In this document: positions 41,123 to 50,372 of the stretch, piece after piece
Numbering within the stretch: position 1 is the first letter of the stretch
Layout: every line of letters starts with the position of its first letter
Assembly (NCBI GenBank): GCA_013286165.1
Contig: JABDGF010000003.1
Span: forward strand, 3,526 to 67,525
Reading direction: 5' to 3'
DNA from: Acidobacteriota bacterium
GTDB taxonomy: Bacteria > Acidobacteriota > Terriglobia > Acidiferrales > UBA7541
DNA length: 64,000 nt
Notes under the pieces: model-generated
Seen by the model: the letters and a program-made list of their open reading frames with translations, nothing else
Told to the model about the DNA's origin: nothing
The model's database searches: none
Position numbers and translations under genes: made by a program

Positions 41123-41611
41123 CTATTCTAGTACGAGGCCCGTGACGTGTATAGAAGGGTACTGATGATTCCACTCGTCGGAGAGGTGCTCGAGGGTGAC
41201 CTGGAAGTCGCGGCGCTCGCCGGCCGGAAGCGGCGCGGCATCGGGCGGGATGAGCGATTCGGTTTCCCGCAGGACCACTTGATTGAGGTTGTCGCGAAAC
41301 TCGACCTGCACCTGGATCGCTTTGATGTCTTTGTTGCCCTGGTTCGCGAGCGTGCCCGCGACGTAGGTGAAATCCTGATTCAGAAAATTCTGGGCGTGAG
41401 CGAGCTTGATGTCGTCAAAGTGGATGCGGTCCGAGTACGCCTGTTCGGCCGCGCCGTAGGGCAGCTTGATTTCCGCGGCAGGCGCTTTGCGCGTGTGCAT
41501 CACCACAGCCACGATGATCGCGACGACGATCGCGCAGATCACCAGGCCCGCGGCGAACGCTACGGGAAACTGGCTGCGCTGGTCTTTGTAGGAGCTCTCG
41601 CCCGGTTCCAT
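41123..41611 (-). CDS. Membrane-anchored DUF2393-like protein
   Basis: The 162-residue protein has a short cytoplasmic start (MEPGESSYKDQRSQ), one membrane helix (VAFAAGLVICAIVVAIIVAVV) and an outer immunoglobulin-like domain (FTYVAGTLANQGNKDIKAIQ, VEFRDNLNQVVLRE, PAGERRDFQVTLEHL). That pattern matches DUF2393/FxLYD-type proteins. No enzymatic motif is visible. Function unknown. It lies 100 bases before the metallophosphoesterase stop, on the same strand. Confidence 0.6.
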   Translation of the reverse strand: MEPGESSYKDQRSQFPVAFAAGLVICAIVVAIIVAVVMHTRKAPAAEIKLPYGAAEQAYSDRIHFDDIKLAHAQNFLNQDFTYVAGTLANQGNKDIKAIQVQVEFRDNLNQVVLRETESLIPPDAAPLPAGERRDFQVTLEHLSDEWNHQYPSIHVTGLVLE

Positions 41612-41710
41612 CGGAATTTCCTGAGTGGCGTGCGGATAAATGCCGCAGCGATTTGATTCAGCGCAAGCCCGAAAGGGCTGCCCGCGCTTCCCCGCTCTGC
41701 TGAACTGAAC

Positions 41711-42454
41711 CTAGCGACCGAAAGAGAGCCGGAGAATCAGCGGCTCGGGCAATCCCGCGGTGGCCATGCGTTTCTGCACGTCTTCAATGTCGTACGGCAC
41801 GCGCCAGAATTCGACCGTGTTATTCGAGAGATCCGCGATCGCGAAGGCCGAGCGCGTGTCTCCGTCGCGCGGCTGCCCGATCGAGCCGGGATTCAGCAGG
41901 TACGTCGTCTCTACATCAGTCGTCAAAGTGGAGAAATTTGTTCCCGCAGGTGGCTTGAAATGCAGGACACCGACTTTATTGTCGAAAAGGGTGAAACCGC
42001 CCTGCAGGTGCGTATGGCCGAAGAAAGTGACCTGCGCGCGGGCGTCGAGCAGGCTATCGAGCGCTTGCGCGGGCGCGAAGACATACTCGTCTTCGTCGCG
42101 GAAGGCGCCGTGAACCATCATGAAGGTATCGACGGTGATCGGGCCGGTGGGCAGCTTTTCAAGCCACTCGCGATTTTCGGGGCGGAGATGGTCGCGCGTC
42201 CAAAGAGCCACGTTGCGCGCGACGGGATTGAAATCGTCGGCGTTGGCAAGGCCGGAGCCGGCCTTGTCATGATTGCCGCGGATGGTGGTCGCGTCGATTT
42301 CGCGGATGCGATCGACTACTTCGTTGGGGTCGGGGCCGTACCCCACAACGTCGCCTAGGCAGACGACTTTGTCCCAGCGGCCTTTGACCGTGTCGAGCAC
42401 GGTGTCGAGCGCCGTGAGGTTTGCGTGGATGTCACTCAGAATCAGATAACGCAT
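41711..42454 (-). CDS. Metallophosphoesterase (YfcE/diadenosine tetraphosphatase-like)
   Basis: The 247-residue protein has all calcineurin-type metal motifs in order: ILSDIHANLTAL (D-x-H), VCLGDVVGYGP (GD), IRGNHDKAG (GNHD), MMVHGAF (H) and FFGHTHLQGG (GH-x-H). The C-terminal YLLNPGSIGQPRDGD is typical of small phosphodiesterases that use two metal ions. It hydrolyses a phosphodiester or nucleotide substrate not determined by sequence. It is 127 bases from queA on the same strand. Confidence 0.9.
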   Translation of the reverse strand: MRYLILSDIHANLTALDTVLDTVKGRWDKVVCLGDVVGYGPDPNEVVDRIREIDATTIRGNHDKAGSGLANADDFNPVARNVALWTRDHLRPENREWLEKLPTGPITVDTFMMVHGAFRDEDEYVFAPAQALDSLLDARAQVTFFGHTHLQGGFTLFDNKVGVLHFKPPAGTNFSTLTTDVETTYLLNPGSIGQPRDGDTRSAFAIADLSNNTVEFWRVPYDIEDVQKRMATAGLPEPLILRLSFGR

Positions 42455-42581
42455 TCAGCGTCCCCTCGCCACAAGCGGCAAATTATAGTCGAACAGTGGG
42501 GCGGAATGCACGAAATCGCTGAGGGGCATGGTGTTACGGGAGACGCGGTCTAGTACGCGGCGCTCGGAGCTGCGCTGCTCG

Positions 42582-43670
42582 TTAGCGGATGAGCATGCAG
42601 TCGCCGTAACTGTAGAAGCGGTAACCGGTGGCGACGGCGTGATTGTAGGCGCGGAGGATATTTTCGCGGCCGGCCAGCGTGGCGACGAGAGCGAGCAGGC
42701 TGGATTGGGGCAGGTGGAAATTTGTGAGGAGTTGATCCACTACGCTGACGGGCTTGCCGGGGTAGAGGAAGATTGTGGCTTCGGCGCGGCCGGCGCGCGG
42801 CAAGGCGTACGCGGATTTGTTCGCGGCGTCTTCGAGGGCGCGGACGACTGTGGTGCCTACGGCGAGGATCGGGCGACGCGCTTGCTTCGCGCGGGCGATC
42901 GCGTCGGCAGGGGCTTCGGAGATTTCGTAGGTCTCGGCGTGGATTTTGTGGTCTTCGAGGATTTCGGTGCGAACCGGTTCGAAGGTGCCGAGGCCGACGT
43001 CGAGAGTGATTTCGGCGATTTCGATTTGTCGGTCTTTGAGGCGCTGGAGTGTGGCGGGCGTGAAGTGAAGGCCGGCGGTGGGCGCGGCGACGGCAGTGCC
43101 TTCGCGGGCGTACACAGTTTGGTAGCGGTCGCGGTCGTCGTCGTCGTCTTCTCTCTTGATGTAGGGCGGCAGCGGGATGTGGCCAAGATTGGCGACGGCT
43201 TCGTGGAAATTCGCGACGGGCGCGAAGCGCAGTATGCGGAGGCCGAAGTCGCCGCGTTCTTCGACCTCGGCTTCGAGTATGGCGCCTGCGCCGAATACGA
43301 TGTGCTCGCCGACGGGCATCTTGCGACCTGGCTTGACGAGCGCTTCCCAGCGATCGTTGCCGAGCGGCCTCACGAGCAGGACTTCGATCTCGGCAGTCAG
43401 GTGCAGCGCGCGCTCGGGATTTTCTTTGCCCGGCGGCGCGGCGTGGATCCCTTTTCGGCGGCCGAATAGGCGCGCGGGCAGCACGCGGGCGTTATTGAGG
43501 ACGATCAGTTCGTCGCCGCGCAGAAGCTCGGGTAGTTCGCGGAATTGGCGGTCACTGAAGGCGCCGGTTTCGCGGTTGAGTTCGAGCATGCGCGATGCGT
43601 CGCGCGTCGCGAGCGGGCGCTGCGCGATCTGCTCCGGCGGAAGATGGAAGTCGAAATCGCTGAGATTCAT
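42582..43670 (-). CDS. queA: tRNA preQ1(34) S-adenosylmethionine ribosyltransferase-isomerase
   Basis: The 362-residue protein matches QueA in length and blocks. It starts MNLSDFDFHLPPEQIAQRPL, has VLNNARVLPARLFGRR, the conserved AAPTAGLHFTP region, LDVGLGTFEPV, and the C-terminal FLYPGKPVSVVDQLLTNFHL. It transfers and isomerises the ribosyl group of S-adenosylmethionine onto preQ1 in tRNA to make epoxyqueuosine. No other queuosine genes are in the window. It is divergent from the methyltransferase gene. Confidence 0.95.
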   Translation of the reverse strand: MNLSDFDFHLPPEQIAQRPLATRDASRMLELNRETGAFSDRQFRELPELLRGDELIVLNNARVLPARLFGRRKGIHAAPPGKENPERALHLTAEIEVLLVRPLGNDRWEALVKPGRKMPVGEHIVFGAGAILEAEVEERGDFGLRILRFAPVANFHEAVANLGHIPLPPYIKREDDDDDRDRYQTVYAREGTAVAAPTAGLHFTPATLQRLKDRQIEIAEITLDVGLGTFEPVRTEILEDHKIHAETYEISEAPADAIARAKQARRPILAVGTTVVRALEDAANKSAYALPRAGRAEATIFLYPGKPVSVVDQLLTNFHLPQSSLLALVATLAGRENILRAYNHAVATGYRFYSYGDCMLIR

Positions 43671-43818
43671 TGTGAATGCGTACGGCTGGCGGCGCTCGTG
43701 CGACTATGCTAAAGACTCGTGCGCGGCGGCCGCTTCGTGCGTGTTGATCGATGCGCGTTTACATTCGCGAATCCATTGTAGCGAATTGGCGGCGCGATTC
43801 CCTTTTTCGAGGTCCTTT

Positions 43819-45000
43819 GTGGCTTTTGCACGTGATCGTGAACCTTCGGTAGTGATTAGCGCGCGTGGCGTGGAACGACTGCGCTCCGGGCACTGGTGGG
43901 TGTACCGCAGCGACGTGAAACCTGGCGGCGCGGAGGCGGGCGCGATCGTTCGCGTGAACGACGAGCGCGGCAATTTTCAGGGGCGCGCGTTCTACAGCGA
44001 CCGTTCGCAGATCGCCGTTCGTTTGCTCACGCGGGAAGACGTGGCGGTTGATCGCAAGTTTTTTGCGTCGCGGCTGCGGCAGGCAGCGGACTATCGTCGG
44101 CTCGTGGTGGAAGACACGGACGCGTATCGCCTCGTGCATGGCGAGGCGGACCATCTCCCCTCGATCATCGTGGATCGCTACGGCGACTACTTCGTGATTC
44201 AGACGCTGAGCCAGACGGCCGAAAAGCAAAAGAGCGTGATCGTCGATCTGCTGGTCGAGATGTTCCAGCCGAAGGGAGTGCTCGAGCGGAACGATCCCAA
44301 GGTGCGGCTGCTGGAGAATCTCGAGCAGAAAGTGGGCGTGCTGTACGGCGAAGTGCCGAATGAGATCGTGTCGAAGGAGAACGGCGTTTCGTTTGTGTAC
44401 GACCTGGCCGGCGGGCAGAAGACGGGCGGCTTCCTCGACCAGCGCGAGAATCACTGGGCCGCGCGGCGCTATTCGAAGGGCGAGGTGCTGGACTGTTTCA
44501 GCTATCAGGGCGGATTTGCGCTCACAGTCGCGGCGAACTGCGACCACGTGGAAGCGGTGGACATGGCGCCGGCGGCAATCGCAGCGTCGCGGCGAAATCA
44601 GGAACTGAACAAGATCTCAAACGTCACGTTTCGCGAGGCCAACACATTCGACGTGCTGAAGGAGTACGACGAACTGGACCGGCGATTCGACACGATCATC
44701 CTCGATCCGCCGGCGTTTGCGAAGAATCGCGACTCGATCCCCGCGGCGCAACGCGGCTACAAGGAAATCAATCTTCGGGCGTTGAAGCTGCTGAAACCGG
44801 GCGGGTATCTAATCACGTGCTCGTGCTCGTACCACATCAGCGAGGCGCTGCTGCTGCAGATCGTGGCGGAAGCGGCGAACGACGCCCGGAAGTCCATCGT
44901 CGTGGCTGAGCGGAGGATGCAGGCTCAGGATCATCCGGTGCTGCTGACGATGCCGGAGACGCTCTATCTTAAGTGCCTTATTTTCAGAGTAATCGACTAG
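43819..45000 (+). CDS. rlmI: Class I SAM-dependent rRNA methyltransferase, RlmI-like
   Basis: The protein has 393 residues. I place the start at GTG 43819, with GAGG 6 bases upstream; the track ORF begins 214 codons earlier inside the antisense of queA. The N-terminal PUA-like domain has VERLRSGHWWVYRSDV. The middle region has RLVHGEADHLPSIIVDRYGD. The methyltransferase core has FLDQRENHW, VLDCFSYQGGFALTVA (SAM loop) and the catalytic DPPAFAKN. The CSCSYHIS near the end is conserved. By family it methylates C5 of a cytosine in 23S rRNA; the exact site is inferred. Confidence 0.9.
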   Translation: MAFARDREPSVVISARGVERLRSGHWWVYRSDVKPGGAEAGAIVRVNDERGNFQGRAFYSDRSQIAVRLLTREDVAVDRKFFASRLRQAADYRRLVVEDTDAYRLVHGEADHLPSIIVDRYGDYFVIQTLSQTAEKQKSVIVDLLVEMFQPKGVLERNDPKVRLLENLEQKVGVLYGEVPNEIVSKENGVSFVYDLAGGQKTGGFLDQRENHWAARRYSKGEVLDCFSYQGGFALTVAANCDHVEAVDMAPAAIAASRRNQELNKISNVTFREANTFDVLKEYDELDRRFDTIILDPPAFAKNRDSIPAAQRGYKEINLRALKLLKPGGYLITCSCSYHISEALLLQIVAEAANDARKSIVVAERRMQAQDHPVLLTMPETLYLKCLIFRVID

Positions 45001-45044
45001 ACCCGTGCTCGTAAGTTGCTCAAATTACGGATATAACATAACAC

Positions 45045-45073
45045 TTGACAATGCGACGCGCATATTTTATTAT
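45045..45073 (+). promoter_or_regulatory. Near-consensus sigma-70 promoter of clpB
   Basis: A perfect TTGACA (45045-45050), a 17-base spacer and TATTAT (45068-45073) stand about 107 bases before the clpB ATG. No CIRCE or HAIR operator is visible. Confidence 0.85.
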
Positions 45074-45180
45074 GCTCTCACGCTAACCTATAGCGGAATA
45101 CTCTTGGATGGAGGCGCGCCGACCGGCCTACGCCGCCCCGCCCTCTTTCTACATCCAGAGAAAAGTGAGAAACTCCGCCC

Positions 45181-47796
45181 ATGATTCGTTTTGATAAGTT
45201 GACCGTAAAGGCCCAGGAAGCGCTGCAAGCCGCGCAAGAGCTTGGCAGCCGCGAGGGCCAACAACAAATTGAACCACTGCACCTGCTCTGGGCGCTCGTC
45301 GCGCAGGGTGACGGTGTGGTGCCGCCGCTGCTGGAAAAGCTTGGCGTGTCGCCAACCGCGCTCGCGAGCGAAGCTGAGAAGGCGATCGCGCGCCTGCCCA
45401 AAGTATCGGGCGCCGGCCAGCAGTATTTGAGCGAGGCTTCGAACCGCGTGCTGGAGCGCGCGTTTGACGAAGCGAAGAGCCTGAAGGACGAGTACGTTTC
45501 GACTGAGCACATTCTGCTTGCGATCGCCGCCGAATCGAAGGACCCGGCCGGGCAGCTCTTGACGCGAAAAGGCGCGACGCGCGATTCGATTTTGCAGGCG
45601 ATGGCCGCGATTCGCGGAAGCCATCGCGTTACATCGCAAAATCCTGAAGCGAGCTATCGCGCGCTCGAGCAGTACGCGAAAGACCTCACCGAAATGGCGC
45701 GGCGCGGAAAGATCGATCCGGTGATCGGCCGCGATGAAGAGATCCGCCGCGTGATGCAGATCCTCGCGCGCCGCACGAAGAACAATCCCGTGCTGATCGG
45801 CGAACCTGGCGTCGGCAAAACCGCCATTGTGGAAGGCCTCGCGACGCGTATCGTTTCCGGCGACGTGCCGGAAGTGTTGAAGACCAAGCGCATCGTGTCT
45901 CTCGATCTCGCGTCGCTGATCGCGGGCGCAAAGTATCGCGGTGAGTTCGAAGACCGTCTGAAGGCGTTGCTCAAAGAAGTCACCGAGTCCGACGGACAGA
46001 TCATTCTTTTCATCGACGAGCTGCACACGCTCGTCGGTGCGGGATCGGCCGAAGGCTCGATGGACGCTTCGAACATGCTGAAGCCTGCGCTTGCGCGCGG
46101 CGAGCTGCGCGCCATCGGCGCGACCACGCTCAACGAATACCGCAAGTACATCGAGAAAGATCCCGCGCTCGAGCGCCGCTTCCAGCCCGTGTTCGTGGCG
46201 GAACCGTCGGTGGAAGATACGATCGCGATTCTGCGCGGCTTGAAGGAACGCTACGAAGTGCATCACGGAGTGCGCATTAAGGATGCCGCAATCGTGGCCG
46301 CCGCAATTCTTTCGCAGCGCTACATCACCGACCGTTTCCTGCCGGACAAAGCGATCGACTTGGTGGACGAATCGGCCGCAGGACTGCGCATGGAGATCGA
46401 TTCCCTGCCCGCGGACATTGACCAGATCGAGCGCCACATCATGCAGCTCGAAATCGAGCGGCAGGCGATGACGAAAGAGTCCGACTCCGCGTCGCGCGAG
46501 CGCTTGAAGCAGATCGACAAGGAACTGAGCGGGCTGCGCGAGAAATCGAACGCGCTGAAAGCGCACTGGCAGACGGAAAAAGATGCCATTGGCAAAATCC
46601 GCAGCCGCAAAGAAGAGATCGACCGGCTGAAAACTGAAGAGCAGCAATATGAGCGCTCTGGCGATCTCTCGAAGGTGGCGGAAATCCGCTACGGCAAACT
46701 TTCCACCGCGGAAAAAGAATTGAAGACCGCGCAAGACCGCCTGGGCGAACTGCAAAAAGATCACCCGATGCTGAAGGAAGAAGTGGGCGAGGAAGAAATC
46801 GCCAAGATCGTCAGCAAGTGGACCGGCATTCCTGCGGGACGCCTGCTCGAAGGCGAAGTGCAGAAGCTCATTCACATGGAAGAGCGGCTGCGCGAACGCG
46901 TAGTCGGGCAAGACGATGCGCTGGCCGTGGTGGCGAACGCGATTCGCCGGAGCCGCTCCGGCTTGAGCGATCCGAATCGCCCCATTGGCTCGTTTCTTTT
47001 CCTCGGGCCGACCGGCGTGGGCAAAACTGAACTGACGCGCGCCGTGGCGGAATTTCTTTTCGACGACGAACGCGCGATCGTGCGGCTCGACATGTCCGAA
47101 TACATGGAGAAACACTCTGTCGCCCGCCTGATCGGCGCGCCTCCGGGCTACGTGGGCTACGAAGAGGGCGGCCAGCTTTCGGAAGCAGTGCGTCGCCGCC
47201 CTTATTCCGTGGTGCTTTTCGACGAAATCGAAAAGGCGAACCCGGACGTCTTCAACATCCTGCTGCAGATTCTCGACGACGGCCGCCTCACCGACGGAAA
47301 AGGCCGCACGGTGGATTTCCGCAACACGGTGATCATGATGACGTCGAACGTCGGCTCGGCGGCGATTTTCGAGCTAATGGAGAAAGATCCGAAGAAAGCG
47401 CGCGAAGAAGCGCTCGCGGCGTTGCGCGAAGTGTTCCGTCCAGAATTTTTGAATCGCATCGACGACATCGTCGTGTTCAAGCCGCTGGGCAAGGATCAGA
47501 TCGAGCACATCATCGACCTGCAGCTCGCGCACTTGCTGAAGCGGCTCGGCGAACGCCAGATCAAGCTGAAGCTCACGGCGGCGGCGAAGACGCTGCTCTT
47601 CAAAGAGGGCTACGATCCGGTGTACGGCGCGCGTCCGATGAAACGGGCCATTCAAAAGCTGATCCAGGATCCGCTCGCATTGAAGATTCTCGACGGCGCG
47701 GTGAAAGCGGGCCAAACTGTGAAGGTCGATGCCGACGCGAAGTCCGGCGAAATGAAGTTCGCGCCGGAATCAGCGAAGGCCGGCGTCGCATCCTAA
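45181..47796 (+). CDS. clpB: ATP-dependent disaggregase ClpB
   Basis: The 871-residue protein has the full ClpB order: the Clp N-domain (1-145), the first AAA+ domain with Walker [16 protein letters not shown] and Walker [15 protein letters not shown], the long coiled-coil middle domain (about 400-525, [20 protein letters not shown]), the second AAA+ domain with [15 protein letters not shown] and [13 protein letters not shown], and the C-terminal small domain. It solubilises heat-aggregated proteins with DnaK. The start codon has only a weak ribosome site; the leader contains TGGATG and CATCCA arms that could fold near the start. Confidence 0.97.
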   Translation: MIRFDKLTVKAQEALQAAQELGSREGQQQIEPLHLLWALVAQGDGVVPPLLEKLGVSPTALASEAEKAIARLPKVSGAGQQYLSEASNRVLERAFDEAKSLKDEYVSTEHILLAIAAESKDPAGQLLTRKGATRDSILQAMAAIRGSHRVTSQNPEASYRALEQYAKDLTEMARRGKIDPVIGRDEEIRRVMQILARRTKNNPVLIGEPGVGKTAIVEGLATRIVSGDVPEVLKTKRIVSLDLASLIAGAKYRGEFEDRLKALLKEVTESDGQIILFIDELHTLVGAGSAEGSMDASNMLKPALARGELRAIGATTLNEYRKYIEKDPALERRFQPVFVAEPSVEDTIAILRGLKERYEVHHGVRIKDAAIVAAAILSQRYITDRFLPDKAIDLVDESAAGLRMEIDSLPADIDQIERHIMQLEIERQAMTKESDSASRERLKQIDKELSGLREKSNALKAHWQTEKDAIGKIRSRKEEIDRLKTEEQQYERSGDLSKVAEIRYGKLSTAEKELKTAQDRLGELQKDHPMLKEEVGEEEIAKIVSKWTGIPAGRLLEGEVQKLIHMEERLRERVVGQDDALAVVANAIRRSRSGLSDPNRPIGSFLFLGPTGVGKTELTRAVAEFLFDDERAIVRLDMSEYMEKHSVARLIGAPPGYVGYEEGGQLSEAVRRRPYSVVLFDEIEKANPDVFNILLQILDDGRLTDGKGRTVDFRNTVIMMTSNVGSAAIFELMEKDPKKAREEALAALREVFRPEFLNRIDDIVVFKPLGKDQIEHIIDLQLAHLLKRLGERQIKLKLTAAAKTLLFKEGYDPVYGARPMKRAIQKLIQDPLALKILDGAVKAGQTVKVDADAKSGEMKFAPESAKAGVAS

Positions 47797-47810
47797 GTAT
47801 CGTCGTCCGT

Positions 47811-47837
47811 GTGCCGGTCGCGCAAAGCGGCCGGCAC
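47811..47837. other. Intergenic hairpin between clpB and htpX
   Basis: GTGCCGGTCGC and GCGGCCGGCAC pair except for one T/G position, with a 5-base loop. There is no T tract, so it may be an attenuator or stability hairpin rather than a terminator. Confidence 0.4.
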
Positions 47838-47853
47838 GCATGAGGTACCAGCC

Positions 47854-48699
47854 ATGAATACGATTAAGACCACATTTCTTCTTACGGCCATGACGTTGTT
47901 TCTTTTGTTTGTAGGCGGAGCGCTAGCGGGACGCGGCGGCCTGATCCTCGCGCTGTTCGTCGCGATTCTGATGAATGGCGGCGCGTACTTCTTCTCGGAC
48001 AAGATCGCGCTGAAGTCCGCTGGCGCAGTTCCGATTTCACGCGAGGAATCTCCGCGACTTTATGAAGTGATGGAACGCCTCGCGGGGAAGGCGAATCTGC
48101 CGATGCCGAAGCTGTATCTGGTTCCGCAAGCCGCGCCGAACGCTTTCGCGACGGGACGCAATCCGAGCCACGCGTCGGTAGCCGTGACGCAAGGTTTGAT
48201 GGAACTGATGAACGATGACGAACTCGAAGGCGTAATCGCGCACGAGCTTTCGCACGTTCGCAACTACGACATTCTTACGTCGTCGATTGCCGCAACGCTT
48301 GCCGGCGCAATTACGATGCTCGCCAGATTTGGCGGAATGTTTGGCGGCCGCGGACGAGGCCGCGACAACGGCGGCGCCATTATGGCGCTGGCGATGCTGA
48401 TACTCGCGCCGCTCGGAGCGCTACTACTGCAGATGGGAATTTCGCGCAGCCGCGAATATCAGGCGGACGAATCCGGTGTGCAGATGGTGGGCCACGCGAA
48501 CGGCTTGATCAGCGCTCTCGGAAAATTGGGCGCGTACAACCAGCGCATTCCGAGCCAGATCCCGCCGACCACGGCAGCGCTGTGCATCGTGCAGCCGATG
48601 GCGATCCGCCAAATGTTCGCAAACCTCTTCAGCACGCATCCGCCGCTTTCGGATCGCATCGCGCGGCTGCAGGCGATGACGATCGTACCGAGCCGCTAA
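47854..48699 (+). CDS. htpX: Membrane zinc metalloprotease HtpX
   Basis: The protein has 281 residues from ATG 47854 (MNTIKTTFLLTAM), with GAGGT 7 bases upstream. Two N-terminal hydrophobic helices precede the zinc motif HELSH in GVIAHELSHVRNYD, with the third ligand in SREYQADESGV (Glu). Two further helices lie between them. HtpX degrades damaged membrane proteins on the cytoplasmic face. Its position 57 bases after clpB suggests a shared stress transcript. Confidence 0.94.
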   Translation: MNTIKTTFLLTAMTLFLLFVGGALAGRGGLILALFVAILMNGGAYFFSDKIALKSAGAVPISREESPRLYEVMERLAGKANLPMPKLYLVPQAAPNAFATGRNPSHASVAVTQGLMELMNDDELEGVIAHELSHVRNYDILTSSIAATLAGAITMLARFGGMFGGRGRGRDNGGAIMALAMLILAPLGALLLQMGISRSREYQADESGVQMVGHANGLISALGKLGAYNQRIPSQIPPTTAALCIVQPMAIRQMFANLFSTHPPLSDRIARLQAMTIVPSR

Positions 48700-48728
48700 A
48701 AAAAAGAGCACCGGACATAAGATAACGC

Positions 48729-48755
48729 CACACAGGCAACATCGGCCTGTGCCAC
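48729..48755. repeat. REP-like hairpin, family A
   Basis: CACACAGGCAACATCGGCCT followed by GTGCCAC, closely matching the copy at 27.43 kb. Confidence 0.65.
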
Positions 48756-48847
48756 CTGCTTTTCTCGCCGAATGTGGCTCCCGCTAGGGCGAGGTTGAGT
48801 GCCAGCAGCTCGATGGTCAAACCCGCACGTCGCAGAATGTGAGGTGC

Positions 48848-48872
48848 GCACAGGCACGAATGCCTGTGCCAC
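48848..48872. repeat. REP-like hairpin, family A
   Basis: GCACAGGCACGAATGCCTGT followed by GCCAC; the stem ACAGGCA/TGCCTGT is 7 bases and perfect. Confidence 0.65.
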
Positions 48873-48937
48873 TCTGGCCGTTTGGGCGTGTCAGACCAAC
48901 CACGCAGAAATGTTAACCTGACGTAAAAATTGCACAG

Positions 48938-48960
48938 CCTGTAGGGGTATCGCCCCACCC
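48938..48960. repeat. Family E repeat (CTGTAGGGG...CCCC), diverged copy
   Basis: CCTGTAGGGGTATCGCCCCA shares the CCTGTAGGGG opening with the unit at 62.19 kb and pairs GGGG with CCCC. Confidence 0.45.
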
Positions 48961-49086
48961 CGTCTCACTTTGGGAATCGGTAAGAGACCTATTTTCAGAG
49001 CATTACAGTCCCGCAGCCCAATTCAGGAATTTGGCCCTCCCCCTGCATTTACCCAAACACGCAAGGGATTTCCGGAGGACACTGAA

Positions 49087-49938
49087 ATGAGTATCGAAAA
49101 CGACGACGTGGTGATCGCTGAGAACCAGGGCACTCCTCGCTGGGTGGGCGTGGGAGTGGTAGCTCTGGCTGTGATTTCGCTCGCCGGGCTCGGCGTGGGC
49201 TGGTCGGCATCGACCCGCTCCAAGGAACTGGCGCAGACGGTTGCGTCGCAAAAAGATCAGCTATCGCACAACGAAGAAGTGCTCGGCCAGCGGCTCGCGA
49301 AGGCCGAAGACACCAACGCACAGCTCGAGGGCGAGCTCAGCGTAGTGACCGACAAGATGAAGCTCACCGAAGGCGAGCTCTCGAAGGCGCGCTCGCAGGC
49401 GAAGAAGATTAAGGAAGACGACGCGGCGCAGCTCGCGGACCTGCAGAACCAGACCAACGCGCAGCTCGCGACGAAGGCGAGCACGGATGACGTAAGCAAG
49501 CTCGGCACGGACGTCACCGGCGTGAAGACCGACCTCGACGCGACCAAGAACAATTTGCAGATGGCCCGCGGCGAATTCGGCACGCTGATCGCGCGCAACC
49601 ACGACGAAGTGGAAGAGCTTCGCCGGCTGGGTGAGCGCGACTACTACGAGTTCAACATCGAGAAGAAGAACTCGCGCGAGAAAGTGGGCAACCTGATGGT
49701 GGAGCTGCACAACACCAACTCGAAGAAGAGCCAGTACGCCGTGACGATCTTCGTGGACGATCAGCGCCACGAGAAGAAGAACATGACGGCGAACGAACCG
49801 CTGTACCTCTTCGAGAACGGCCAACATGCGCCGCTGGAGTTCGTGGTGAACTCGGTGGGCAAAGACAAAATCCAGGGCTACCTGAGCGTGCCGAAGGCCA
49901 ACACGACGCACGCGCAGGCAGTGACCGGCGGCAACTAA
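49087..49938 (+). CDS. Single-span membrane protein with periplasmic coiled coil
   Basis: The protein has 283 residues from ATG 49087, with GGAGG 8 bases upstream. A short N-terminus is followed by one helix (VGVGVVALAVISLAGLGVGW) and then about 130 residues of coiled coil with heptads (KDQLSHNEEVLGQRLAKAED). The C-terminal ~90 residues form a compact beta-rich domain (YYEFNIEKKNSREKVGNLMV, then YAVTIFVDDQRHEKKN). No family with known function is recognised. The arrangement suits an envelope scaffold or adhesin-like stalk. A strong bidirectional terminator follows. Confidence 0.6.
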   Translation: MSIENDDVVIAENQGTPRWVGVGVVALAVISLAGLGVGWSASTRSKELAQTVASQKDQLSHNEEVLGQRLAKAEDTNAQLEGELSVVTDKMKLTEGELSKARSQAKKIKEDDAAQLADLQNQTNAQLATKASTDDVSKLGTDVTGVKTDLDATKNNLQMARGEFGTLIARNHDEVEELRRLGERDYYEFNIEKKNSREKVGNLMVELHNTNSKKSQYAVTIFVDDQRHEKKNMTANEPLYLFENGQHAPLEFVVNSVGKDKIQGYLSVPKANTTHAQAVTGGN

Positions 49939-49992
49939 GCCGGCGCTCGAAAAGCAAGCTTCATGCTTTGATTTGATGGCGGGTGCAAAAAG

Positions 49993-50022
49993 AAAAGGGG
50001 CGTCGAAAGACGCCCCTTTTTT
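49993..50022. terminator. Bidirectional Rho-independent terminator
   Basis: AAAAGGGGCGTC and GACGCCCCTTTT form a 12-base perfect stem with a GAAA tetraloop, T-rich on the plus strand and A-rich on the left, so it serves both convergent genes. Confidence 0.9.
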
Positions 50023-50098
50023 GTGCGTGCAGCACGATCCCGATTTTGCGCAGCTCGACGCGAGTAAGCAATAGCGAACGCGATGCGATGGTGGCGAA

Positions 50099-50269
50099 CT
50101 ACGCGGTGCGCTTGGCGGCCTTCACCTTGCGGTGATGAAGCTCTTTCGCGAGCTTGGGCAGCTTATCGAACGCGAACTTGCCGGCCTCGAATGCCTTCAC
50201 TTTCGATTTTGCGGCCTTGCGGCGGCGGCGCTGGCGCTTCTGCGCCACGTAGCGCTTGTCATGAGCCAT
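50099..50269 (-). CDS. 56-residue highly basic protein
   Basis: The frame starts at ATG 50269 with a perfect TGGAGGAATTC site; the track TTG start lies inside that site. The sequence is dominated by Lys and Arg (YVAQKRQRRRRKAAKSKVKA, then FDKLPKLAKELHHRKVKAAK). It is short, with a strong promoter and site, features of ribosome-associated or nucleic-acid-binding proteins. I do not recognise a named ribosomal protein. The function is unknown. Confidence 0.7.
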   Translation of the reverse strand: MAHDKRYVAQKRQRRRRKAAKSKVKAFEAGKFAFDKLPKLAKELHHRKVKAAKRTA

Positions 50270-50297
50270 GAATTCCTCCAATAAAATGCGACTCTCA

Positions 50298-50325
50298 ATT
50301 GTAGCGGACCAGGAAAAGGATGCAA
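50298..50325 (-). promoter_or_regulatory. Promoter of the 56-residue basic protein
   Basis: On the minus strand, TTGCAT, a 16-base spacer and TACAAT lie about 30 bases before the start codon. Confidence 0.55.
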
Positions 50326-50372
50326 GGCTCGGCGCTGATTTTCGAGGGGAGTTCAGCTAGCATGGTGACGCT

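Larger units (their letters stand above)
48700..49086. other. Gene-free stretch with three repeat units
   Basis: This 387-base gap holds two family A hairpins (48729-48755 and 48848-48872) and a diverged family E unit (48938-48960). I see no gene, tRNA or clear promoter in it. AGTTTGAGG-type tRNA or rRNA signals are absent. Confidence 0.6.

Noticed and set aside
45088-47115. 675-codon minus-strand ORF over clpB
   Set aside because: Antisense shadow of clpB, for the same reasons.
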